Assembly: GCF_029541745.1 (NCBI RefSeq)
Contig: NZ_CP089746.1
Location: 6,395,559 to 6,459,558, forward strand
Length of the DNA: 64,000 nucleotides
Reading direction: 5' to 3'
Origin: Streptomyces sp. LX-29
GTDB lineage: Bacteria > Actinomycetota > Actinomycetes > Streptomycetales > Streptomycetaceae
The notes beneath the pieces were generated by a model. It saw only the letters and a list, made by a program, of their open reading frames with translations. It searched no databases and was not told the origin of the DNA. Shown in pieces: positions 1 through 9,110 of the stretch (position 1 is its first letter; the number at the start of each line of letters is the position of its first letter). The position numbers and the translations under genes were made by a program.

Positions 1-1645
1 CCACGGCGCGCGCCACCTCCGGGTGGTGCAGGTCGAAGGCGGGGGACTCGGAGCGGATGCGCGGCAGGGTGACGAAGTTGTGCCGGGGCGGCGGGCAGGA
101 GGTCGCCCACTCCAGCGACCGGCCGTACCCCCAGGGGTCGTCGACATGGACCCGGACCCCGTAGTGCGCGGTCTTCCAGACGTTGTAGAGGAACGGCAGC
201 GTGGACAGGCCGAGCAGGAAGGAGCCGACGGTGGAGACCATGTTGAGCGTGGTGAAGCCGTCGGCGGCCAGGTAGTCCGCGATGCGGCGCGGCATGCCCT
301 GCACGCCCAGCCAGTGGTGCACCAGGAACGTGACGTGGAAGCCCACGAACAGCGTCCAGAAGTGGATCTTCCCCAGTCGCTCGTCGAGCAGCTTCCCGGT
401 GAACTTGGGCCACCAGAAGTAGAAGCCCGCGAACATCGCGAAGACCACCGTGCCGAAGACCACGTAGTGGAAGTGGCCGACGACGAAGTAGGAGTCGGTG
501 ACCTGGAAGTCCATCGGAGGCGACGCCAGGACGACCCCGGTCAGCCCGCCGAACAGGAAGCTCACCAGGAAGCCGACCGCCCACAGCATCGGCGTCTCGA
601 AGGAGAGTGAGCCGCTCAGCATGGTGCCGATCCAGTTGAAGAACTTCACCCCGGTCGGCACCGCGATGAGGAACGACAGCAGGGAGAAGTAGGGCAGCAG
701 CACCGCCCCGGTGACGAACATGTGGTGCGCCCAGACCACCACGGAGAGCCCGGTGATGGCCATCGTGGCGGCGATCAGGGTGAGGTAGCCGAAGATCGGC
801 TTGCGGCAGAAGACCGGGATGATCTCCGTGATGATGCCGAAGAACGGCAGCGCGATGATGTACACCTCGGGATGGCCGAAGAACCAGAACAGGTGCTGCC
901 ACAGCAGCGCCCCGCCGCTCTCGGCCTCGAAGATCAGCGCCCCGAACCGCCGGTCCGCCTCCAGGCACAGCAGCGCCGCGGCCAGCACCGGGAAGGCCAT
1001 GATGATCAGGATCGAGGTGAAGAGCACGTTCCAGGTGAAGATCGGCATCCGGAACATCGTCATGCCCGGGGCGCGCATCCCGAGGATGGTGGTCAGGAAG
1101 TTCACCGCGCCGAGGATCGTGCCGAAGCCGGCCAGCGCCAGCCCCATGACCCACATGTCCGCGCCCAGGCCCGGGGAGTGGATCGTGCTGTTCAGCGGGG
1201 CGTAGGCGGTCCAGCCGAAGGCCGCGCCCCCGGAGGGCACCATCAGGGCGCCCAGGACGATCAGCCCACCGAACAGAAACAGCCAGTACGACAGCATGTT
1301 CAGCCGGGGGAAGGCGACGTCCGGGGAGCCGATCTGGAGCGGGACGATCTCGTTGGCGAACCCCGCGAACGCGGGCGTCGCGAACAGCAGCAGCATGACC
1401 GTGCCGTGCATGGTGAAGGCTTCGTCGAAGTCCTGCTGCGAGATCAGCTGGAGTCCGGGCCGGGCCAGCTCGGCCCTGACCAACAACGCCAGCACGCCGG
1501 CGACCAGGAAGAACCCGAAGGACGTGATCAGATAGAGATGGCCGATCTTCTTGTGGTCGGTGGTGGTGAGCCAGTCCACCAGCAGCCGGCCGCGGCGCGG
1601 TGCCCGTGCCGGCGCGGCGGTCGGCCGCGCGGTGTCCATCGCCAT
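1..1645 (-). CDS. ctaD: Cytochrome c oxidase subunit I (partial, 3' end outside window)
   Basis: Catalytic subunit of the aa3-type terminal oxidase, a 12-TM membrane protein that reduces O2 and pumps protons. Reading the minus strand from ATG at 1645 ([12 protein letters not shown]..., GGGAG just upstream) gives about 548 residues before the window edge. Family usual length is about 560-580, so only the C-terminus is missing. Hallmarks seen are the helix II haem ligand region ([10 protein letters not shown]), the CuB/crosslink motif HPEVYI, the HH pair (VWAHHMFV) and the haem ligands in GHFHYVVFG. No ctaC, ctaE or qcr genes lie on the upstream side within the window, so this may be a stand-alone paralogue of the main ctaCDFE locus. 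That is inference, because the downstream side is not visible. Confidence 0.96.
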   Translation of the reverse strand, partial: MAMDTARPTAAPARAPRRGRLLVDWLTTTDHKKIGHLYLITSFGFFLVAGVLALLVRAELARPGLQLISQQDFDEAFTMHGTVMLLLFATPAFAGFANEIVPLQIGSPDVAFPRLNMLSYWLFLFGGLIVLGALMVPSGGAAFGWTAYAPLNSTIHSPGLGADMWVMGLALAGFGTILGAVNFLTTILGMRAPGMTMFRMPIFTWNVLFTSILIIMAFPVLAAALLCLEADRRFGALIFEAESGGALLWQHLFWFFGHPEVYIIALPFFGIITEIIPVFCRKPIFGYLTLIAATMAITGLSVVVWAHHMFVTGAVLLPYFSLLSFLIAVPTGVKFFNWIGTMLSGSLSFETPMLWAVGFLVSFLFGGLTGVVLASPPMDFQVTDSYFVVGHFHYVVFGTVVFAMFAGFYFWWPKFTGKLLDERLGKIHFWTLFVGFHVTFLVHHWLGVQGMPRRIADYLAADGFTTLNMVSTVGSFLLGLSTLPFLYNVWKTAHYGVRVHVDDPWGYGRSLEWATSCPPPRHNFVTLPRIRSESPAFDLHHPEVARAV

Positions 1646-2060
1646 CCGGGCTCCCTCGCGTCCTCGGCTCCATCTGACGGGCTGTGGGCTCACGCCATGA
1701 TGCGCGCCGCGTCGGGCGGCGTGTGAGAGCGCCCCATCCGGCGGCGGCAAGGCCCTCCGAGTGGCGCAACGCGGGCCTCTCGAGCACCCGGCGAGATGGG
1801 GCGGAATCGTGGGGAGGCCATGCCGCGGGGCGCGATATCGGCCGGGTCGCGGAATTACCTCCGACGGGGCCCTCGCGGGTGTCGCGGATACGAAATTCAG
1901 GCAGCGACGCGAGATTTCCGGACGAAGGTCGGACTATCCTCCCCCCGTCAACTCGCGACCGCTATGAGTAACCCGCCTCCAAGCGAACCCGGGCGTGTTT
2001 TCTGTGACACAAGTGTGACCGGCCTTCCCTCCGTCGGCGGCCCCCGCCTACGGTGGCGAC
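1646..2060. other. Intergenic region upstream of ctaD and of the I78 inhibitor gene
   Basis: A 415-bp divergent spacer with no credible ORF. It becomes less G+C-rich around 1880-2020 (short stretches such as tatgagtaaccc and ttttctgtgacacaagtgtgacc), as expected for promoters of both flanking genes. I could not assign defined -35/-10 boxes with confidence. Confidence 0.4.
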
Positions 2061-2276
2061 ATGGCACCGATACCCCGCCCCGTCCCCGAACCCGACGACA
2101 CCGTGGACCGCTACGTCGGCATGGACGCCGAAACCGCCGCGGAGGTTGCGCGCGAGCGGGGCTGGTCCACCGTGCGCGCGGTGCCGCCGGGCGCGCTGCT
2201 CACCATGGAGTACCTGTCCGGCCGGCTGAACCTCGAGGTCGCCGACGGCGTCGTGCGGCGCTCCTGGAAGGGCTGA
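2061..2276 (+). CDS. I78-family peptidase inhibitor-like small protein
   Basis: A 71-aa protein with no signal peptide. Its core (VGMDAETAAEVARERGW, then RAVPPGALLTMEYLSGRLN, ending VVRRSWKG) matches the pattern of the potato-inhibitor-I-like I78 family, where a fold of about 65 residues presents a loop that blocks serine peptidases. The start ATG at 2061 has GGTGG 5 nt upstream. It stands alone and is followed by a strong hairpin. The target protease is unknown. Streptogrisin-like and S8 proteases are encoded in the same window, but the lack of a visible export signal argues for an intracellular target. Confidence 0.75.
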   Translation: MAPIPRPVPEPDDTVDRYVGMDAETAAEVARERGWSTVRAVPPGALLTMEYLSGRLNLEVADGVVRRSWKG

Positions 2277-2315
2277 GCGCGGCTCGCCCGGACTCCGCGC
2301 CCGCCACGGCTCGTA

Positions 2316-2359
2316 CGCGAACGGCCCGGACACCCTCTCGGGTGTCCGGGCCGTTCGCG
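2316..2359. terminator. Strong hairpin, bidirectional terminator
   Basis: A perfect 20-bp inverted repeat (2316-2335 / 2340-2359) with a 4-nt loop lies between the convergent I78 inhibitor and PAP2 genes. Confidence 0.85.
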
Positions 2360-2413
2360 TGGTGCGTGGTGCGGGGTGGGGCTGTGCGTACCGCCCCCGC
2401 GGACTGGGACGGG

Positions 2414-3448
2414 TCAGCCACCCGCCCCGCGGCCGGTGGCGGGACCACCCACCGGGGCCGCGGCGCGCGGTACCCGGTCGGAGTGCGGCGGCCGACGGCT
2501 GCCGGTCGGGGTGACCGGGGTCCGCTCGGAGCGCGCGGTGTGCGGGCGGGGCGCATGGTGCGGCCGGCCCTCCGAGGCCCGCGCGGGCCCACGGCCTCCC
2601 ACGCTCACCGGCTCGCGGGCCGGCAGCTCGTCGTCCTGGGCGCTGCGCGGCGTGGCCACCGCGCCGACCAGGGGCGATGCGGCGGGTACGGGCGCGGGCA
2701 CCAGGGTGCGACCGGTGGTGACCCGGGTGCGCAGCCAGTGCCAGACCGCCAGCAGCGGCGGTTCGGCGCGGGCCATCGCGGGCTCCAGCCACGGCAGCGC
2801 CAGCAGCACCAGCAGCCCCGCGGCCCAGCCGAGCAGCACATCGCTCACCCAGTGGGTGCCGAGGTAGACGGTCGTCATGCCCACACCCAGGGCGAAGATC
2901 GCCGCGATGACGGAGGCGACCCTGCGGGCCTGCGGGGTGGTGGCCAGATAGGCCAGCACGCCCCAGGTGACCACGGCGTTGGCGGTGTGACCCGAAGGAA
3001 ATATATCGCCGCCCAGCCACATCTCGTTGGAGCCGACGGTCGTCGCGTAGTGCGGGCCGAGTCGGCCCATGCCGAGCTTCGCCGCGCCCACGGTGATGTT
3101 CAGCAGCAGCAGCGAGATGCCCAGCGCGAGCAGCGGGCGCAGGGTCCGCTGCCGCCAGCAGCACCAGCCCAGCCAGGCGGCGACCGCGACCGCCGTGGGG
3201 CCGCGCTGTCCGAGCACCACGAAGTAGTCCAGGAAGGTGTGGAACTCCGGCCACTGCTTGTACGGCCGGAACAGCATGACCTGCCAGTCGAGCTTCACCA
3301 GCCAGGAGGTGGTGAGCACGCCGATCACGGTCGCCGCGTAGACCGCGAGGGTCGACCCGAGGAGCCAGAAGCGGATACGGGTCATACGCGGTCGCGCGAG
3401 ATCGTTGGGGCGCTCCTCGGTGCGAGGAAGCTTGTCATCGGTACGCAC
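2414..3448 (-). CDS. PAP2-family membrane phosphatase
   Basis: Predicted integral-membrane phosphatidic acid/undecaprenyl-pyrophosphate-type phosphatase. The three PAP2 motifs are visible in order: KLGMGRLGP, the PSGHT motif (DIFPSGHTANAV) and YLGTHWVSDVLLG with its catalytic His and Asp. Around six hydrophobic segments occupy residues 25-245. The last 100 or so residues are a Pro/Arg/Ser-rich, probably disordered cytoplasmic tail. I used GTG 3448. No clear ribosome-binding site precedes it, so a leaderless message or the internal ATG at 3384 (MTRIRFWLL) are alternatives. Substrate (PA, C55-PP or phosphatidylglycerol phosphate) cannot be told from sequence. Confidence 0.88.
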   Translation of the reverse strand: MRTDDKLPRTEERPNDLARPRMTRIRFWLLGSTLAVYAATVIGVLTTSWLVKLDWQVMLFRPYKQWPEFHTFLDYFVVLGQRGPTAVAVAAWLGWCCWRQRTLRPLLALGISLLLLNITVGAAKLGMGRLGPHYATTVGSNEMWLGGDIFPSGHTANAVVTWGVLAYLATTPQARRVASVIAAIFALGVGMTTVYLGTHWVSDVLLGWAAGLLVLLALPWLEPAMARAEPPLLAVWHWLRTRVTTGRTLVPAPVPAASPLVGAVATPRSAQDDELPAREPVSVGGRGPARASEGRPHHAPRPHTARSERTPVTPTGSRRPPHSDRVPRAAAPVGGPATGRGAGG

Positions 3449-3850
3449 TCAATCGACGTTACATTGCGTGACAGGTGGACTTCGCCGATCACGTCGGTTT
3501 GTGATGACGATGTGATGTGGAGTGTGTCTCGTCCAAGGGATTGGAACGAGCCATTCCGCGAAATGCGGGCGACCTCTCAACATTCCCCGGAACGACCTTC
3601 CTAAGGTGTGCTCGATGCCGTTTTACGCTTTTCGTGTGATGCGGTTTATCGGGGATTAGGCACGGTGTTCCGCGGAGTTTCCCTGCCGGTCGCCCACTCG
3701 TCGGACGATGATCGGGCGGCCGTCGGTTGCACCTCGGGTGGCCGGATCTCGTCGCTGTCGGGCGGCGCCGACTCCCCGGGCGCGCCCGCGCCCCGGCCCG
3801 AGGGCGACGCGGCGGTGCGACGGTCTCCGGGCTCCTCGGGGCGCCGGACC
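3449..3850. other. Intergenic region with a possible 14-codon ORF
   Basis: A 402-bp spacer between two minus-strand genes, with lower G+C at 3449-3700. On the plus strand ATG 3615 opens a 14-aa ORF (MPFYAFRVMRFIGD, stop 3657-3659) preceded by AAGGTG. It leads into no plus-strand gene, so a function as a leader peptide is unsupported. Otherwise nothing is recognisable. Confidence 0.3.
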
Positions 3851-5038
3851 TCAGGGGGGACCGGAACCGTGCAGCCAGAACGCTCCGTACAGCGCCGAGA
3901 CGAGGCCCAGCGCGCCGAGCAGCAGGCCGGCCCGCACGGGTCTGAGTCGGGCGAGCGCGAGGGCGATCGGCAGCAACAGCGGGAAGGCGGGCAGCAGCAG
4001 CCGCGGTTTCGAGCCGAAGTAGCCCTTGGCGCTCAGCGCGAGCAGCAGCACCACGCCGCCGTAGACCAGCAGCGGCAACGGCTGGCGCTGTCGCACGCAC
4101 GCCACGTACAGCCACAGCAGCAGGGCGACACCGACCAGCAGGGCGGCCCCGCCGAGGAACGTCGGACCGGTGAGCTGCTCCCCGATGAAGCCGGCGAAGG
4201 CCAGGCCGCCGTCGAAACCGTTGCCCCAGCCGCCCTGGACGTCGAGGTAGCCGGTGACGCTCTCGGTGTGGATCCCCACCCAGACCACGTAGCCGCACCA
4301 GCCGAGCGGGGCGAGGGCGAGGCCCAGCAGCATCCGGCGCCGCTCGGCGCGGTCGCGCGGTCCGCGCCGGCCCGGCAGCAGCGTGGCCGCCGCGGTCAGC
4401 CAGACCGCCGCCACCACCGCCGCGCCCACCGGTCGGGTCAGCCCGGCCAGGGCGGCGAGGACGCCCGCGGTGACCCAGCGCCCGCACAGCACCGCGTACA
4501 CCCCCCACGCGGCGAGGGCGGTGAAGAGCGACTCCGAATACGCCATCGACTGCACGATGCCGACCGGCAGCGCCGCCCACAGCACGACGAGGGTGGTGCC
4601 CGCTCTTCGCCCGTACAGCAGGTCGCCGACGGCGAAGATGCCCCAGGCGGCGACCAACGAGGCGAGGGCGCTCACCAGCAGCCCGGCGTCCGCGTGGCTG
4701 AGCGGGGATATCTCCGCCAGCAGCCGCTCCAGCCAGGGGAGCAGGGGGAAGAACGCGAGGTCGGAGTGGACCCGGACGTCCGCGCCGGCGGGCACGGAGA
4801 CCGAGTAGCCATAGCCGTCCGCGGCGATGCGCGCGTACCAGAGCGAGTCCCAGCGGGCGGAGAGCAGCCGGTGCGGGCTCTCGCCCGCCACGGCCGCCCA
4901 GATCGCGAGAACCGCCAGGCCCAGCAGTCGCGTCCCCGCATACGCCAGCAGCGCCGGGGCGGCCCGGCGCAGCACGGCACCCGACGCGCGCTCGGCGGAG
5001 TCGTGCGTCGCCACGAGGGGGCGGGCCAGTTCGGTCAC
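3851..5038 (-). CDS. PIG-V-like mannosyltransferase family membrane protein
   Basis: A 395-aa multispan membrane protein resembling the PIG-V/Mannosyl_trans2 group of dolichyl/polyprenyl-phosphate-sugar-dependent glycosyltransferases. Typical features are the loop-1 RWDSLWYARIA segment, FFPLLPWLERL, and SMAYSESLFTALAAWG in a TM helix. About ten hydrophobic helices follow. The start GTG 5038 is chosen because the family-like sequence begins there. The longer reading to 5188 adds a charged, non-conserved leader. The substrate is unknown; a role in lipoglycan or cell-envelope mannosylation is inferred from the family. Confidence 0.8.
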   Translation of the reverse strand: MTELARPLVATHDSAERASGAVLRRAAPALLAYAGTRLLGLAVLAIWAAVAGESPHRLLSARWDSLWYARIAADGYGYSVSVPAGADVRVHSDLAFFPLLPWLERLLAEISPLSHADAGLLVSALASLVAAWGIFAVGDLLYGRRAGTTLVVLWAALPVGIVQSMAYSESLFTALAAWGVYAVLCGRWVTAGVLAALAGLTRPVGAAVVAAVWLTAAATLLPGRRGPRDRAERRRMLLGLALAPLGWCGYVVWVGIHTESVTGYLDVQGGWGNGFDGGLAFAGFIGEQLTGPTFLGGAALLVGVALLLWLYVACVRQRQPLPLLVYGGVVLLLALSAKGYFGSKPRLLLPAFPLLLPIALALARLRPVRAGLLLGALGLVSALYGAFWLHGSGPP

Positions 5039-5398
5039 GATCTTGATTATCGGGCATGACCGCACGGGCCCCGGCCGCCTGTGGATAACCGCGGAGGCGG
5101 CAGGAGGGTAACGGGGCAAGGTCGGCGAACAGCGGCGAGAGGTGTGGTCGGCGTCATTCCGGAGTCCTGGGTGACCTGCGCAAATCACAGAACAAAAGGG
5201 ATGAGGCGCGCGTATGGGATGGCTGGCGGCCGAAGGGGTGGGCGCAAGATGACCTGGGGCACACGACGCACGCGGTGACTCGCGTACTCTGACGTCTCAC
5301 TCGCCTACGCCACCAGGGTCCCGGAACCACGTGCTCACGCCGTGCACCCGATGCCCACCCTGGCTCCTCGGCCGCGAGCAACACAGGGAGGTGCGTAG
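5039..5398. other. Divergent promoter region
   Basis: A 360-bp spacer between the mannosyltransferase (minus) and the exporter (plus). A TACTCT -10-like element sits at 5285-5290. No operator palindrome or small gene stands out. Confidence 0.35.
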
Positions 5399-7039
5399 AT
5401 GTCCGGGACGACCACGGCCGGCGAACGGCGGTCGGCGGGCGTTTCCCGGCAGGGTCGCGGGATCCGCGCGGGCGGCAACCGATGGTTCGTGCTGGTCGTT
5501 CTCTGTGTGAGCCTGCTGCTCGTCGCCGTGGACGGCACCGTGCTGCACGTCGCCGTCCCGGCCGTCAGCGAGGATCTGCGGCCCGGCGCGATCGAGCTGC
5601 TGTGGATCGTCGACGTTTACCCCCTGGTCTGCGCCTCCCTGCTGATCCTCTTCGGCACGCTCGGCGACCGGGTCGGTCGCCGGCGCATCCTGCTGTTGGG
5701 GTACGCGCTCTTCGGCGGCGCCTCCGCGCTGGCCGCCACCGCCGACTCCCCACAGGTCCTCATCGTGGCCCGCGCGCTGCTCGGCGTCGGCGGTGCCATG
5801 ATCATGCCAGCCACGCTGTCGATCCTGCGACAGGCTTTTCCCGACCGGCGCGAGCGGGCGCTGGCCATCGGCATCTGGAGCGCGGTCGCCGGCATCGGCG
5901 CCGCCGGCGGGCCGCTGGTCGGCGGCTTCCTGCTGGAGCACTTCTGGTGGGGTTCGGTCTTCCTGATCAACCTCCCGCTGATGGCGGTCGCCCTGCCCGT
6001 CGGCCGCTGGGTGCTCCCGGAGTCCACCGGTGACCGGGACGGCCCCTGGGACGTCGTCGGCGCGCTGTTGGCCGCCTTCGGCCTCTTCGGGGTCGTCCTC
6101 GGCGTGAAGCGGCTGGGCGGCGGCAGGGAACTGCTGGAGACCGGCACCCTGGGCTCGGTCCTCGTCGGCGGACTGCTGCTGACCCTGTTCGTCCGCCGCC
6201 AGCGGCGGCGCACGCACCCGCTGGTGGACCTCAGCCTCTTCGCCCGGCCCGCCTTCGGGATCTCGGTCGGCTGCATCGTCGTCACCCTGCTCGCCCTGGT
6301 GGGCCTGGAGCTCATAGCGGCCCAGTACCTCCAGCTCGTGCTCGGCCTCACCCCGCTGGAGACCGGGCTGCGGCTGCTGCCGCTGACCTTCGCCGCGATG
6401 GCGGCCGGGCTGTTCGGCTCGCGGATGCTGCAACGGCTCGGCCCGCGCGCCATGGTCGCCTGCGGCTTCCTGCTCACCGCCGTCGCCGTGCTCTCGCTCA
6501 CCCGCATGGGCGAGGACGACCGGCCCGTGCTGCTCATCGGCAGCTTCGTGGTCCTCGGCTTCGGCCTCCAGATGACGCTCTTCGCCTCGTACGAGTCCAT
6601 GCTCAGCGAGGCCCCCGCCAAGGCGGCGGGCGGCGCGGCGGCCATCGGCGAGACGTCCTATCAGCTCGGCGCGGGCATCGGCATCGCGTTCCTGGGCAGT
6701 GTGATGAACGCCGCCTACGCGCCCCGTGTCGCCGATGTCGCGGGTGTCCCCAGCGCCGACGGCGCCATCTCCGGGCAGTCGCTCGGCCAGGCGTACGAGG
6801 TCGCCGACCGGCTCGGCGGCGAGACCGGCGTCGCCCTGCGCATCGCGGCCCGCGAGGCGTTCGTGCACGGTCTGCGCGTCACCCTCGTCGTCAGCGCGGT
6901 CCTGCTCGCCCTCGGCGCGGTGGCGGCGCTCCGGCTGCCGCGGGTGATGGAGTGCGGCACGACCGCCCCCGGCGGGTCCCCCGACGGCGAGGCCCCCTCC
7001 TCGTGCGACCGGGCCGCGGTGTCGGCGGAGTCCAACTGA
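5399..7039 (+). CDS. DHA2-family (QacA/EmrB-type) MFS multidrug exporter
   Basis: A 546-aa, 14-TM proton-antiport drug transporter of the plasma membrane. The sequence shows motif A of the MFS (GDRVGRRRILLLG) after TM2, motif C-like glycine-rich helix 5 (IGAAGGPLVGGFLLEHFWW), and LMAVALP and MAAGLFG helices. Length fits the 14-spanner DHA2 group rather than the 12-spanner DHA1 group. ATG 5399 has GGGAGGT upstream. There is no adjacent TetR or MarR repressor, so control is not evident. The last 40 residues are a Ser/Pro/Gly-rich cytoplasmic tail. Confidence 0.92.
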   Translation: MSGTTTAGERRSAGVSRQGRGIRAGGNRWFVLVVLCVSLLLVAVDGTVLHVAVPAVSEDLRPGAIELLWIVDVYPLVCASLLILFGTLGDRVGRRRILLLGYALFGGASALAATADSPQVLIVARALLGVGGAMIMPATLSILRQAFPDRRERALAIGIWSAVAGIGAAGGPLVGGFLLEHFWWGSVFLINLPLMAVALPVGRWVLPESTGDRDGPWDVVGALLAAFGLFGVVLGVKRLGGGRELLETGTLGSVLVGGLLLTLFVRRQRRRTHPLVDLSLFARPAFGISVGCIVVTLLALVGLELIAAQYLQLVLGLTPLETGLRLLPLTFAAMAAGLFGSRMLQRLGPRAMVACGFLLTAVAVLSLTRMGEDDRPVLLIGSFVVLGFGLQMTLFASYESMLSEAPAKAAGGAAAIGETSYQLGAGIGIAFLGSVMNAAYAPRVADVAGVPSADGAISGQSLGQAYEVADRLGGETGVALRIAAREAFVHGLRVTLVVSAVLLALGAVAALRLPRVMECGTTAPGGSPDGEAPSSCDRAAVSAESN

Positions 7040-7217
7040 CGCCACCCCGCGACCCGGGGACGGCGTGCCGACCGGTGTGGTGTCGGTCCCTGCGCTGAGG
7101 CGGGTCTGGACGCCGGGGGTTACCCGGTCGTAGCGTCGGGGTGCCGGGGTGATCACCCGGAGGCCGGGGCGGGACGCGCACCCGGTGACGGGAGCCGCAC
7201 CCAGCCGGAGGCCGTAC

Positions 7218-8405
7218 ATGTCCGCATCCGCCCTGCCGCCGTTCGACCCGGCCGACCCGCTCGGCCTCGACGACCTGCTGGACGCCGAGGAGCTCGCCGT
7301 CCGGGACACCGTGCGGCGGTGGGCCGCCGACCGGGTGCTGCCGCACATCGCGGACTGGTACGAGCGCGGCGAGCTGCCCGACATCCGCGGGCTGGCCCGG
7401 GAGCTCGGCTCCATCGGCGCGCTCGGCATGTCGCTCCAGGGGTACGGCTGCGCGGGCGCCAGCGCGGTCCAGTACGGGCTGGCCTGCCTGGAGCTGGAGG
7501 CGGCCGACTCGGGCATCCGTTCGCTGGTCTCCGTCCAGGGCTCGCTGGCGATGTACGCCATCCACCGCTACGGCTCCGAGGAGCAGAAGCGGCGTTGGCT
7601 GCCCTCGATGGCCGCCGGCGAGGTCATCGGCTGCTTCGGGCTGACCGAGCCCGACGTCGGCTCCGACCCGGCCGCCATGCGCACCCACGCCCGGCGGGAC
7701 GGCTCCGACTGGGTGCTGACCGGCCGCAAGATGTGGATCACCAACGGCTCGGTGGCCGGTGTGGCGGTGGTCTGGGCGCAGACCGACGAGGGCGTCCGCG
7801 GCTTCGCCGTGCCCACCGACGCACCCGGCTTCTCGGCCCCGGAGATCCGCCACAAGTGGTCCCTGCGCGCCTCGGTCACCAGTGAGCTGGTGCTGGACGA
7901 GGTCCGGCTGCCCGCCGACGCGGTGCTGCCCGGGGTCACCGGGCTGCGCGGGCCGCTGAGCTGCCTGAGCCACGCCCGCTACGGCATCGTCTGGGGCTCG
8001 ATGGGCGCCGCCCGCGCCAGCTTCGAGGCCGCGCTGGAGTACGCCCGGACCCGTGAGCAGTTCGGCCGGCCCATCGGCGGCTTCCAGCTCACCCAGGCCA
8101 AGCTCGCCGACATGGCGGTGGAACTGCACAAGGGGGTTCTGCTCGCGCACCACCTCGGGCGGCGGATGGACGCCGGCCGGCTCCGTCCGGAGCAGATCAG
8201 CTTCGGCAAGCTGAACAACGTGCGCGAGGCGATCGACATCTGCCGCACGGCCCGCACCATCCTGGGGGCCAACGGGATCTCGCTGGAGTACCCCGTGATG
8301 CGGCACGCGACCAATCTGGAGTCGGTGCTCACCTACGAGGGCACCGTGGAGATGCACCAGCTGGTGCTCGGCAAGGCGCTCACCGGGCTCGACGCGTTCC
8401 GGTGA
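7218..8405 (+). CDS. Acyl-CoA dehydrogenase, glutaryl-CoA dehydrogenase-like
   Basis: A 395-aa FAD-dependent acyl-CoA dehydrogenase. The FAD/substrate motif GCFGLTEPDVGSDPAAM, GRKMWITNGSVA, the YARTREQFGRPIGGFQ segment and the catalytic glutamate in the LTYEGTVEMHQLVLG loop are all present. The YEGTVEMHQLV form of this loop is characteristic of the glutaryl-CoA dehydrogenase (GcdH) branch, which acts in lysine/tryptophan breakdown. I chose ATG 7218 because GGAGG lies 7 nt upstream; the upstream in-frame start at 7149 lacks support. It converges with the SepF gene 37 nt away. Confidence 0.92.
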   Translation: MSASALPPFDPADPLGLDDLLDAEELAVRDTVRRWAADRVLPHIADWYERGELPDIRGLARELGSIGALGMSLQGYGCAGASAVQYGLACLELEAADSGIRSLVSVQGSLAMYAIHRYGSEEQKRRWLPSMAAGEVIGCFGLTEPDVGSDPAAMRTHARRDGSDWVLTGRKMWITNGSVAGVAVVWAQTDEGVRGFAVPTDAPGFSAPEIRHKWSLRASVTSELVLDEVRLPADAVLPGVTGLRGPLSCLSHARYGIVWGSMGAARASFEAALEYARTREQFGRPIGGFQLTQAKLADMAVELHKGVLLAHHLGRRMDAGRLRPEQISFGKLNNVREAIDICRTARTILGANGISLEYPVMRHATNLESVLTYEGTVEMHQLVLGKALTGLDAFR

Positions 8406-8442
8406 GCCGGAGTGCCGGGCGGTCCGGTGAGCGGCCTCGCCG

Positions 8443-8877
8443 CTAGCTCTGGTTGAAGAAGCCGCCGGACGCCCGGCCCGCCTCGCCGCTCACGATGCGG
8501 TAGTCCGCGGGGGTGAGCAGGAAGACGCGGGTGGCGACCCGCTCGATCGAACCGCGCAGACCGAAGGTGAGACCCGCCGCGAAGTCCACCACGCGCTTGG
8601 CGTCGGAGGGCTCCATCGCGGTGAGGTTCACGATCACCGGGACGCCCTCCCGGAACAGCTCCCCGATCGTGCGGGCGTCCCGGAAACCGTCCGGGGTGAC
8701 CGTGGCGATCCGGGTCCCCTGGTCCTGCGCGGCCTCGTCGGCCACCCGGACCCGCGGGTCGGTCACCCAGGAGTCGCTGGGCTCGGGCCCCTCGGCGTAG
8801 TCGTCGTCGTAGTAGCGCTCGTCATCGCTGTCGTCGACGAGGCCAAGCCAAGCACTCGCCTTGCGCACCGATCCCAT
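8443..8877 (-). CDS. sepF: SepF-family cell division protein (SepF-like paralogue)
   Basis: A 144-aa protein made of an acidic, disordered N-terminus (residues 10-40, Asp/Tyr-rich) and a C-terminal SepF core (residues 55-135: [33 protein letters not shown]...[16 protein letters not shown]...VFLLTPADY). SepF tethers FtsZ to the membrane and polymerises into rings in Gram-positive bacteria. Canonical Streptomyces SepF sits in the dcw cluster beside ftsZ. This copy does not, so it is probably one of the SepF-like paralogues (SflA/SflB type), an inference from context. The N-terminus begins [13 protein letters not shown], the expected amphipathic membrane-targeting helix. AAAGGAGG precedes the start. 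Confidence 0.9.
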   Translation of the reverse strand: MGSVRKASAWLGLVDDSDDERYYDDDYAEGPEPSDSWVTDPRVRVADEAAQDQGTRIATVTPDGFRDARTIGELFREGVPVIVNLTAMEPSDAKRVVDFAAGLTFGLRGSIERVATRVFLLTPADYRIVSGEAGRASGGFFNQS

Positions 8878-9110
8878 GGACGCCTCCTTTCACAAACCGT
8901 GTGTACTGTCCGCTCCTCTATGGTCGTCCATGATGCGGATGGTGTGCCAAGTGGTTGGCCGCCGCCCCGGTGTTTCGTGACGGTACTGGTGCATAACGCT
9001 TGGCGGCCAGTCAGAGTTCCTCCTGGCTGCGGGCGGTGACGGGGTGGATGTATAGACTCCGCCGAGCCGGACGGGTGACAACAGGGTCGTCCGAGTGAAA
9101 CGGGGGAGTC

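Noticed and set aside
3608-5059. Long plus-strand ORF
   Set aside because: It is opposite the mannosyltransferase gene, is Gln/Arg/Pro-rich and has no ribosome-binding site or domain.
5297-7561. 754-residue minus-strand ORF
   Set aside because: It spans two real plus-strand genes (exporter and acyl-CoA dehydrogenase) in antisense.
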